Positions 1 through 7,583 of a stretch of 64,000 nt of DNA are shown one piece after another. The stretch comes from Thalassospira sp. HF15. GTDB lineage: Bacteria; Pseudomonadota; Alphaproteobacteria; Rhodospirillales; Thalassospiraceae. Each line of letters starts with the position of its first letter. Position 1 is the stretch's first letter. The position numbers were made by a program, and so were the translations under genes. Location of the stretch: contig NZ_JAAVKI010000001.1 in the NCBI RefSeq assembly GCF_011806525.1, forward strand, positions 372,001-436,000, given 5' to 3'. A model generated the notes under the pieces. The model was not told where the DNA came from and ran no database searches. It was given only the letters and a program-made list of their open reading frames with translations.

Positions 1-1
1 G

Positions 2-1555
2 GATCCTGATCCCAAACAATCTGACTTTGCCATTGTGATCGGCCATGACCGCGCGGCACTGATGCGCCCGGTGACAGATAACCTGTTTGATATCGCGATC
101 ATTTTCATCATCACACTCGCACTGTCATTTGAACTTGTCCTGTTTGTTCTGACGGTGAATGTCGCTTTGCCCGTCCGGGTCGCGCGCCGGGTTCTGACCA
201 ATGTGCAGCAGCACAAATTCACCATCCTGCATGGTCAGTCGACCCGCGACGAGATCGGCAGTTTCATGGAACATATCAATTCCGTGATCAGTAAAACCGC
301 AGCCAAGGTCGGCATTCAGCCGCAGAAAGAACGTGAAGTAAAACTGATCGGTGTGCGGTTATTGGCCTTCATGTTTGTCCTGGCCGAAGAACTTGCTCGA
401 CCGATCATGCCGTCCTTCTTCGGGCAGATCGCGGCAAGCTCTATCGATGGTCAGTTGGGTGCCGGGATCGTCATGGCGGTGCATCTTCTGATGGTCGCGA
501 TTGCCATGCCGCTTTGCAGCCTGTTTCAGGAACGCATCGGATCGCTTCGCATGTATCTAATCGGCGCATTTCTGGCGACAATTGGCCTTTGTGGGACAGC
601 ATTTGCCATGGGGCTCGCCGATTTGATCCTGTGGCGTGCCCTTTCGGGCATGGGATATGCGATCACGTTTGTGGCCTGTCAGTCCTATGTGCTTGATGCA
701 ACCAATGACGGCAACAGGACCCAGGGCACTGCGATGATGGTCAGTGGAATTATGCTTGCCGATATTTGTGGCCCGGCGATTGGTGGTATTTTCGCAAGCC
801 ATTTTGGCGAAGCGGTGACCTTTATCGCCGGTGGCGTTGTTGCATGCGTTGCCGTCGCATTGGCCTTCTTCCTGATGGACAATATGGTGCGTGGCAAAAC
901 CCCACCGCCCGTGCCGACCAAACATGCCTTGAAGGCAATGCTGTCCAATCGACGGTTACAGGTCCTGATCCTGTTTGCTGCCGTGCCGGCCAAACTGATC
1001 CTAAGCGGGTTTCTGTTTTACCTGACCCCGTTAATCCTGCTGCAGTCGGGTGCAACCACCGCAGAAACCGGGCGCGTGATTATGCTCTATGGGTTGGTCG
1101 CCCTTTTGACCGGTTGGGGCATAGCACGATGGACAGATAGCAAGCAGAATGAAATCCGCGCCGTTGGCATCGGTGGCGCACTTACTGCCATCGGTCTACT
1201 TTTTGCGGGGTTCATGCCGCAATATGCCAACTTTGCTGTGGCGGTTGCTCTGTTGGGTTTGGCGCAGGCCACGTCGATCCCGGCACAGGTTTCAGCCAGC
1301 CTGAAAATTGCCGCTGACTTCACCGAGGAACATGGTACAGGTCCGGTTCTGGCCGTGTTGCGACTGGCCGAACGGTTGGGAGGAGCATTGGGTCCCCTTC
1401 TTGCGGCAAGCTTGACGCTTTCGCTTGGCATGGAACAAGCCGTTTTGGTGTTTGGTGCGATTGCCGCTGTTTGCGTGATTTGTTTTGAACTTCTGATCGG
1501 GCATGTGCCCACAGACCACAAGCCACAAACCAGTAAGTCGGAGGACGGACAATGA
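2..1555 (+). CDS. HAMP-MFS fusion transporter/sensor, 5'-truncated by window edge
   Basis: The frame is open to the first bases of the window, so the N-terminus is missing; the first in-frame start-like codon is GTG at 35, and residues here are counted from it (506 aa). Residues 17-48 form one membrane helix, followed by a HAMP-like linker with the D-E-x-G motif at residues 72-75. From about residue 105 there is a complete major facilitator domain with roughly 12 hydrophobic segments. HAMP linkers normally carry signals from a periplasmic sensor domain to a cytoplasmic output, so the missing part is probably a periplasmic sensor such as a Cache domain (inference). The stop overlaps the next gene's start by 4 bases, which implies translational coupling. 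Substrate unknown. Confidence 0.8.
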   Translation, partial: DPDPKQSDFAIVIGHDRAALMRPVTDNLFDIAIIFIITLALSFELVLFVLTVNVALPVRVARRVLTNVQQHKFTILHGQSTRDEIGSFMEHINSVISKTAAKVGIQPQKEREVKLIGVRLLAFMFVLAEELARPIMPSFFGQIAASSIDGQLGAGIVMAVHLLMVAIAMPLCSLFQERIGSLRMYLIGAFLATIGLCGTAFAMGLADLILWRALSGMGYAITFVACQSYVLDATNDGNRTQGTAMMVSGIMLADICGPAIGGIFASHFGEAVTFIAGGVVACVAVALAFFLMDNMVRGKTPPPVPTKHALKAMLSNRRLQVLILFAAVPAKLILSGFLFYLTPLILLQSGATTAETGRVIMLYGLVALLTGWGIARWTDSKQNEIRAVGIGGALTAIGLLFAGFMPQYANFAVAVALLGLAQATSIPAQVSASLKIAADFTEEHGTGPVLAVLRLAERLGGALGPLLAASLTLSLGMEQAVLVFGAIAAVCVICFELLIGHVPTDHKPQTSKSEDGQ

Positions 1556-2565
1556 TAAGGTTGTTCAGCACACTCTGCCTTATGGTTACCCTCACCATCT
1601 GCACGATCAATGTTCCGGGGATCGCGTCGGCAAGTGCAAAGGAAGCAAAACCGCTTAAGATCGCGATGATTCTGTGGCGTGGTGAAACGCGTGTTGAAGA
1701 CGGATTTCGCGCCTATTTCGCGGACCGCGATATCCCGGTTGATTTGCAGATCTTTGATATTGGTCGCGACCTTGAACGCATCCCCGACATCATTGCTGAA
1801 ATTCGTAAAGATCCGCCAGATCTGGTTTACACATGGGGAACTGGTGTGACATCGCGTGTGGCGGGCAAATATGATCAGGTTGATCCGGCGCAAAACATTA
1901 CGGATCTGCCCGTTGTGTTTGTCATGGTGTCTTCGCCTTGGAAAACCAGTATTGCGGCACCCGCCGGGCAAACCCGCCCGAATGTTACCGGGGCTACCCA
2001 TATTGCACCGCTTGCGGCCCAAATACAGGCTATTCGCGCCTATCGCCCCATGACAAAGCTGGGCGTGGTTTATAACAGCCAGGAGGATAACTCGATCTCC
2101 AACGTCGAAGACCTTCAGGCGTTGGGGGCCGAAATGGGGTTTGAAGTCCTGACCGCCCCGCTGGGACAGGCGGAAGATCCGTCGCCGGACGACATTGGAC
2201 CTGCGGTCAGCGATTTGGCCAAGCGCGGTGCTGATATCCTTTATATCGGTCCGGATAACTTTATCGGCACCTATCGCGATGTGCTAACCGATGCAGGGTT
2301 CACAAATGGATTGGCTGCCTTTAGCGCGACAGAGCTTGAAGTCCGCGACGGACAGGCCATGTTGGGCCTTGTAAGCCGCTATGAACTGGTTGGGCGCCTT
2401 GCCGCCAGCAAGGTTGAAAGCATTCTGTTGGATGGTGTTTCACCGTCAGATATCCCGGTAGAAACGCTGGAACGCTTTTCCTATCTGATCAATTTTGCCT
2501 CTGCGCGCAGACTCGAAATGTATCCGCCCTTGTCACTGCTTGATTACGCAGAAATCATCAAATGA
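1552..2565 (+). CDS. ABC_sub_bind-type periplasmic substrate-binding protein
   Basis: This 337-aa protein has a signal peptide (hydrophobic residues 3-27, likely cleavage near A-S-A-S-A) and then a type I periplasmic-binding fold of the ABC_sub_bind (TrpX-like) family. The family hallmark PDLVYTWGT is visible near residue 87. Such proteins usually serve ABC importers with their own permease and ATPase, but neither is encoded here. Instead the gene overlaps the HAMP-MFS gene (ATGA at 1552-1555) and the GNAT gene (ATGA at 2562-2565). The likeliest role is to present a ligand to the sensor-like MFS protein, which is inference. A permease elsewhere in the genome cannot be excluded. Confidence 0.85.
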   Translation: MIRLFSTLCLMVTLTICTINVPGIASASAKEAKPLKIAMILWRGETRVEDGFRAYFADRDIPVDLQIFDIGRDLERIPDIIAEIRKDPPDLVYTWGTGVTSRVAGKYDQVDPAQNITDLPVVFVMVSSPWKTSIAAPAGQTRPNVTGATHIAPLAAQIQAIRAYRPMTKLGVVYNSQEDNSISNVEDLQALGAEMGFEVLTAPLGQAEDPSPDDIGPAVSDLAKRGADILYIGPDNFIGTYRDVLTDAGFTNGLAAFSATELEVRDGQAMLGLVSRYELVGRLAASKVESILLDGVSPSDIPVETLERFSYLINFASARRLEMYPPLSLLDYAEIIK

Positions 2566-3227
2566 CCAACATAACGCGCCTTGAGAAAAGCCACCTTGAT
2601 GCGATCATCAAATTGCATCACGAAGTGATCGCGAAAGCCGACCCGACACTTGTCGCATCTGAAACCGATGCGTTTTTCAAAGACCACTTGGCCGATCGCG
2701 GCAAAATGTTCGGGATATTGGAAAACGGCTGCTTATTGGCCTATTGCGTGCTTGGCCTGCCACGCCCGAGTGATCCGAATTTCGGAACGGATCAGGGGCT
2801 TGCCGATGCTGACCTTCCGTTTGTAGCCCACATTGACGGCGTCGCGGTCAAAGCAGAATTCCGTGGCCATAACTGGCAACAAATATTAACCCGCCACCGG
2901 ATGCAAGAAGCCATCAAAGCCGGTCGAAAACTGGCTCTGACCACGGTCGCGCCGGGCAATAGCGCAAGCCTGATCAACATCCTGGCTTGTGGTTTGGTTG
3001 TTCGGCAACTGAAGGAAAAATATGGTGGGCAGCGTTTTTTGATGCGCGCAGACCTAACCACGGCCCCGATAAGTTACCCGCATGCTGATGTGAAGGCATG
3101 GTGCCGGGCAACTGATTTTGAAACGTGTCACAGGCATCTGGCCGCAGGGTTGATTGGCGCAACATATCGTAAAGCGCCCGGCACAAAGACTGTTGAAATC
3201 GGCTGGCTTCCCGATCACTGCATATAG
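2562..3227 (+). CDS. GNAT family N-acetyltransferase
   Basis: This 221-aa protein has the GNAT fold signature. A strand VAHIDGVAV (88-97) is followed by the acetyl-CoA pyrophosphate loop RGHNWQ (101-106), and motif B lies around TVAPGNSASLINI (128-140). Such enzymes move an acetyl group from acetyl-CoA to an amine; the acceptor cannot be told from sequence. Its start overlaps the stop of the binding-protein gene, making it the third member of a coupled operon. It could modify the imported or exported compound or a regulatory protein. Its last 13 bases overlap the 3' end of the TAXI gene on the other strand. Confidence 0.8.
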   Translation: MTNITRLEKSHLDAIIKLHHEVIAKADPTLVASETDAFFKDHLADRGKMFGILENGCLLAYCVLGLPRPSDPNFGTDQGLADADLPFVAHIDGVAVKAEFRGHNWQQILTRHRMQEAIKAGRKLALTTVAPGNSASLINILACGLVVRQLKEKYGGQRFLMRADLTTAPISYPHADVKAWCRATDFETCHRHLAAGLIGATYRKAPGTKTVEIGWLPDHCI

Positions 3228-4561
3228 GTATAGGACGGTTTTGAGCCGACGCTATCCTTTGAAGGATCTTTATAGAATTCCTGCCAGTCGCAGGCATGCA
3301 TGTCGGTTTCCCAATAGCACGCCGCCCCTTTGTGGAAGGGCAGGAAATTGCCTTTGCCAAACATGTCTTTGGCGACCACGCTGCTGAATGTCGGGAACTC
3401 GGTTTTCAGCTTCTCAATATTTTCGTGGATGATACGCGCGACCCAGTAAACCACATACGGATCAGCGGCTTCATAGGCCATCAAGGACGCCTTGAAACCA
3501 TATGATTCCAAAGCCTGTTCCTGCCCACTATAGGTTTTGGCCGGAAGCACCTGATCGAAGAAGTATCGATTGGCTTTGACCAGTTCCTGGGTCAACGGAC
3601 CGCCCATACCGACCACCTTGGCGTCGCAATTCATGCTTTCTTCAATCAAGGTTGCCGGGTGACCGATCCAAAGACCGAATGCATCAATATAGTCTTCGCA
3701 AATGCCAAGCTGGTTATAGTCTTGCGCCACACTATAGACGGTATCCATGTCTTCAAGCTTAAGGCCATATTGCCCAAGAAGCTCCATCCACAATTCGCGC
3801 GATGCGGAACCCTCAGGCCCGATATTGATCCGCTTGCCCTTAAGGTCGGCAACGCTGTTGATGTCTGAATCCTTGCGGACCACCAAAAGACCCATTTCAT
3901 CATGCAGAGACATGACCGAACGCGCCCCGACGATCGGGTTTACACCGGCCTGCGCCTCCCAGTTGTTGTTCGACTGAACAATCATCAACTGAACCCGGCC
4001 TTCTTTCATCAATTCGATGTTACTACCGACCCCCTGGGACCGCAGGGGTACGCAATGAACGCGATGACGGTTATAGCTTTTGCGCATCATGTCGCAGATC
4101 TTTGCCGCCACCTGAAAATACACACCATTCGTACTGCCGCTGTAGATCGCCGCATAAAAGGACTGTTCATGCGTACCATCTCCCATGATTTCCGTCGCGT
4201 TACTGAAGGTAACAAGACTATCCGGGTCCTTGGTTTTGCGGCGATATTGCGAAAGCGGGATGGCGTCGGGCTTATAGATCAGGCCATCAACCATATCGGG
4301 ATTATTCTTGTTGGGCTGGAGCTTATCGGAATCATATTGGTCGACATCGAAGGTCTTAGCCTGAATATCCAAGCTAACCTCCTGATCACCGGTTGGTGCA
4401 ACAATTGACTGTGTGCTTTGCTCCGCAACCGGTGGGTTTGCCGATGCATCTTGCGCATGGGCAGCAAAAGATCCCCCGCCTGCGAACCACAGTGAGGCCA
4501 TCAACCACCGAATTGGCTTAACGGAGCCGCCCATAAGCAATTTCAAGATCAACTCTACCAC
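3215..4561 (-). CDS. TAXI family TRAP transporter solute-binding protein (orphan, N-terminally extended)
   Basis: The 448-aa product contains a TAXI-type TRAP receptor domain from about residue 120, with the GSTNGVYFQVA segment and the later IVQSNN and LKGKRINIGPEGS segments. A signal peptide ends at about A-A-H-A. The GTG start at 4561 has no clear ribosome site; ATG at 4534 would give a more ordinary signal peptide. About 90 residues of charged, low-complexity sequence separate the signal peptide from the binding domain, which most TAXI receptors lack. No TRAP permease gene adjoins it, so it either uses a distant permease (perhaps the one at 20-22 kb) or acts as a sensor. It is divergent from dpaL. 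Confidence 0.85.
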   Translation of the reverse strand: MVELILKLLMGGSVKPIRWLMASLWFAGGGSFAAHAQDASANPPVAEQSTQSIVAPTGDQEVSLDIQAKTFDVDQYDSDKLQPNKNNPDMVDGLIYKPDAIPLSQYRRKTKDPDSLVTFSNATEIMGDGTHEQSFYAAIYSGSTNGVYFQVAAKICDMMRKSYNRHRVHCVPLRSQGVGSNIELMKEGRVQLMIVQSNNNWEAQAGVNPIVGARSVMSLHDEMGLLVVRKDSDINSVADLKGKRINIGPEGSASRELWMELLGQYGLKLEDMDTVYSVAQDYNQLGICEDYIDAFGLWIGHPATLIEESMNCDAKVVGMGGPLTQELVKANRYFFDQVLPAKTYSGQEQALESYGFKASLMAYEAADPYVVYWVARIIHENIEKLKTEFPTFSSVVAKDMFGKGNFLPFHKGAACYWETDMHACDWQEFYKDPSKDSVGSKPSYTYMQ

Positions 4562-4579
4562 GAACAGTTTATGTCATAT

Positions 4580-4608
4580 GTTCAGTGTAATGGATGTTGT
4601 CACTGAAC
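4580..4608. promoter_or_regulatory. Candidate operator: 8-bp perfect dyad between TAXI and dpaL genes
   Basis: GTTCAGTG (4580-4587) and CACTGAAC (4601-4608) are exact inverted copies separated by 13 bases. The dyad lies in the 128-bp gap between two divergent genes. This is a typical place and spacing for a dimeric repressor or activator site. The regulator is not encoded in the window. Confidence 0.5.
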
Positions 4609-4689
4609 GTCGAGTTTCAATCTGTTGCAATCTCGCCTCAGGAGCCAAATTTCTCAGACATTTAACCTGCTTCACATCACAGATAATGT

Positions 4690-5829
4690 TTGACCAGTTG
4701 TAGCCTGCCAACCATAACCACACGTAATAATCGTTTCACCGTTCCGGAGCCGATGTTGGCAAGTTTAAACAGCTTTGTCCCAAGCCGTGATGAAATCTAT
4801 CAGGCTGCGAGCCTTATCGCATCATGGCCCGACTATTGTCAAAGCCCGCTTGTGCCCTGCCCGGGCCTGGCGCAGGAATTGGGCATTGGTGCAGTGTGGG
4901 TAAAGGATGAAAGCAAACGGTTTGGTCTTGGCGGGGTCAAGGCGCTCGGCGCGCCCTATGGCCTGAAGCAACAGCTTTTAAAACTTGGCATTGAGCCGGG
5001 ATCACCCGAATGCCGCAACTATGTGGCTGTCGCGGCAACAGACGGCAATCATGGTCTTGCCACCGCATGGGCCGCAAAAAAGTTCAATTGTCAGGCACGG
5101 ATCTATGTCGGAAGCGACGTCGACCCGGCCCGTATGCGCCGTATCCGCGATAATGGTGCCGAACTGGTGGAAATTGATGGCACCTATGATGATGCGGTCA
5201 TGGCCGCCAGCAAAGCAGCCGAAGCAGACAACATCCTTCTGATCACCGATACCGACTATGATGGCACGCTTGATGTCACCCGTGACATCATGGCGGGCTA
5301 CGCAATGTTGGGATTGGAATGCGCCCAGCAGTTGCGCGAACAAAAAGCCGAAATCGACTGCATCTTCCTGCAATGCGGGGTTGGCGGTATGGCGGCAGGT
5401 TGCGCCGTTGGCATGTGGCATGAAAGCGGTAACAAGCCGACCGTATTTACCGTCGAGCCCGATGCTGCTGCATGTGTGAAAGCAAGCATTGAAACCGGTG
5501 TCCTGACCAAGGTGCCTGGTAAGCTTTTAACACGGATGGTGGGCCTTTCCTGCGGATGCCCCAGCCTGACAGCATTTGAAATTCTGCGCGATGTCAGTGC
5601 TGGCAACATCGTGATTGATGACACAATCGCCAAAAACGTTCAGGACCGGCTTGTTGCCGGTGTGCGAAATGATCCGCCGCTTGATACCTGGGACACTGGT
5701 GTTTCAGGCATTGCCGGGCTTTGGCATATTTCGAAATCCCCGACATTGCGCAGCCGATTTGGTCTAACGGAACATAGTCGTGTTCTTGTGATCAATAGCG
5801 AAGGCGCGATCCCGGAAAAATATCTTTAA
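4690..5829 (+). CDS. dpaL: Diaminopropionate ammonia-lyase
   Basis: This 379-aa fold-type II PLP enzyme converts 2,3-diaminopropionate to pyruvate and ammonia. DESKRFGLGGVKALG (73-87) holds the expected PLP lysine K84. ATDGNHG (117-123) contains the aspartate used in catalysis in the E. coli enzyme, and the glycine-rich LQCGVGGMAAG binds the PLP phosphate. The TTG start at 4690 is favoured because the family's N-terminal N-N-R-F segment lies upstream of the only ATG alternative (4753). Diaminopropionate is a building block of some siderophores and peptide antibiotics, which may matter given the peptide-type exporters downstream (inference). The gap to the next gene is 103 bp. Confidence 0.88.
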   Translation: MTSCSLPTITTRNNRFTVPEPMLASLNSFVPSRDEIYQAASLIASWPDYCQSPLVPCPGLAQELGIGAVWVKDESKRFGLGGVKALGAPYGLKQQLLKLGIEPGSPECRNYVAVAATDGNHGLATAWAAKKFNCQARIYVGSDVDPARMRRIRDNGAELVEIDGTYDDAVMAASKAAEADNILLITDTDYDGTLDVTRDIMAGYAMLGLECAQQLREQKAEIDCIFLQCGVGGMAAGCAVGMWHESGNKPTVFTVEPDAAACVKASIETGVLTKVPGKLLTRMVGLSCGCPSLTAFEILRDVSAGNIVIDDTIAKNVQDRLVAGVRNDPPLDTWDTGVSGIAGLWHISKSPTLRSRFGLTEHSRVLVINSEGAIPEKYL

Positions 5830-5932
5830 ATCAAATGCCAAGAAACATGGCGCGCCTGCTGGACAGTTCGTCACGCCATGCTACAGTTGCGCCCTGTAAA
5901 GACAGGTTGGTTTTTGGGGGGCTGCTAAATCA

Positions 5933-7582
5933 ATGAAGTTGCTGGAATTGTTATCTTGGGGTGATAACAAGCTTGCTACCCGACTTATCGTCGCCGGTGC
6001 ACTTTCCGGCGTAGGGAGTGCAGCACTTCTTGGCCTTGTAAACACTGCCGCCGAAGAGATCGCCGATAACGGTGTTGATCGCGTCAACTGGCTTCTGGCA
6101 GGCATCTTCATCGCGCTTTCGGTCATCTATTTCCTGGCCGAGGTCTATCTTAACAGCACCATCGCCAAACATATCGAAGCGGGAATCGACAAGGTCCGCA
6201 AAAAGATTTTGTCTCAGATCGCTGTTGCCGACTTCGCCGAACTTGAAAGCTTTGGGCAAACACGCCTGTTTGAAACCATCACCCAAAGCACCCAGATCAT
6301 TTCCCAAAATTCGCACCTGATTGGCATGTCATTCAGAAGCATTCTGCTGCTGATTGCCGTCATGGCCTATGTCTTCTGGATATCGATGCTGGCCTTCTTC
6401 ATCATCGTGGTCGTCGTAGGCAGCGGCATCCTCATTTACCTGCGCATGGGCAAGACACTGGCCATGTGGTTTGGCAAGCTGCATCAGGTTGAAAGCATCC
6501 TGTTTAGCAAGGTCGCCGACCTGTTTGCCGGCATCAAGGAAGTGCGCATGTGGTCGCGCAGAAGCGACGCCTTCAAGGTCGCCTTCATCAAGGCATCGGC
6601 AAACAAGGCCGAAATTGGCACGAACGCGCAGGCGATGATTTCGCGCCAGATGATCATGGGGATCACCGCGTTCTATATTCTGCTGGCAATCATTGTGTTC
6701 ATCGTCCCGGTCTATTCCGACAGCATTGACACCGACGTTGCCAAGATCAGCACAGCAGTGCTTTTCATGATCGGTCCGATCAGTGTGATCGTACAATCCA
6801 TGTCCATTCTGGGCATGGCCGAGCAATCCGCCACCAGGATGATGGAACTGTCCAAGGACCTTGAAGCGATCCGCGAACCAATTGCCGATCAAGGCATGAC
6901 GTTTGAGGACAAGTTTGATCAGGTCAACTTTGATGATGTGTCCTTTACCTATCCCAACCGCGATCCGCGCCATGGCTTTTCTTTGGGCCCGATCAGCTTG
7001 TCGGTCAAACGGGGTGAATTGCTATTCATCACCGGGGGCAATGGGGCGGGTAAATCAACCCTGATCAAATTGCTTACGGGACTGTATCAGCCAACGTCAG
7101 GAAAAATTCGGATCAACAATATCGAGCTTGGTCCGCAAAGCCTGTCGGCCTATCGCAATCTGATAGCAACCGTGTTTTCAGACTCCCATCTGTTTAACGA
7201 GTTGTTTGGCACCGATGAAATTACCGATGAGGATGCCAAATACTGGATCGAACGGTTTGAGCTTTCGCACGTGACCGGCATTCGTGATGACAAGTTCATC
7301 ACCATTGCCCTATCTGCAGGTCAACGCAAACGACTTGCACTGATAACGGCCATTCTGGAAAACCGTCCGATCATTGTTCTGGATGAATGGGCCGCCGATC
7401 AGGATCCCTATTTCCGCAAGAAGTTCTATCACGAGATCCTGCCGGAGCTTAAAAAGCGCGGCACCACCATCATCGCCGTGACCCATGATGACCATTATTT
7501 TGAAGTTGCCGATCGTCGCCTTCATCTTGAAACGGGCAAGCTGACCGAACTTGCGCTTGATGACCCACGTGGGAGACTTTGA
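5933..7582 (+). CDS. Cyclic-peptide/siderophore-type ABC exporter (SyrD/PvdE-like), first subunit
   Basis: This 549-aa fused exporter half has about six membrane segments (near 17-39, 53-73, 133-170, 242-262 and 275-295) and a C-terminal ATPase. The Walker A motif GGNGAGKST is at 368-376, the signature LSAGQ at 460-464, Walker B IIVLDE at 480-485 and the H-loop histidine at 518. The LDEWAADQDP block is typical of the cyclic-peptide exporter family (SyrD, PvdE, YojI). A G-run precedes the ATG. It is followed after one base by a paralogue, so the two probably form a heterodimer. The substrate is unknown; no synthetase is nearby. Confidence 0.88.
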   Translation: MKLLELLSWGDNKLATRLIVAGALSGVGSAALLGLVNTAAEEIADNGVDRVNWLLAGIFIALSVIYFLAEVYLNSTIAKHIEAGIDKVRKKILSQIAVADFAELESFGQTRLFETITQSTQIISQNSHLIGMSFRSILLLIAVMAYVFWISMLAFFIIVVVVGSGILIYLRMGKTLAMWFGKLHQVESILFSKVADLFAGIKEVRMWSRRSDAFKVAFIKASANKAEIGTNAQAMISRQMIMGITAFYILLAIIVFIVPVYSDSIDTDVAKISTAVLFMIGPISVIVQSMSILGMAEQSATRMMELSKDLEAIREPIADQGMTFEDKFDQVNFDDVSFTYPNRDPRHGFSLGPISLSVKRGELLFITGGNGAGKSTLIKLLTGLYQPTSGKIRINNIELGPQSLSAYRNLIATVFSDSHLFNELFGTDEITDEDAKYWIERFELSHVTGIRDDKFITIALSAGQRKRLALITAILENRPIIVLDEWAADQDPYFRKKFYHEILPELKKRGTTIIAVTHDDHYFEVADRRLHLETGKLTELALDDPRGRL

Positions 7583-7583
7583 A

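Noticed and set aside
1-6. BamHI site GGATCC at the very first bases
   Set aside because: It could hint at a cloned fragment end, but a window boundary can fall there by chance and nothing else suggests vector or cloning.
1087-2022. A 311-codon open frame on the minus strand
   Set aside because: It spans the end of the MFS gene and the start of the binding-protein gene, both well supported. The translation is rich in Arg, Cys and His without domain features.
5830-5932. Possible Fur box before the ABC exporter genes
   Set aside because: I looked for a GATAATGATTATCATTATC-like site because of the PvdE resemblance and found none, here or before the thioesterase gene. A siderophore role is therefore not supported by regulation.
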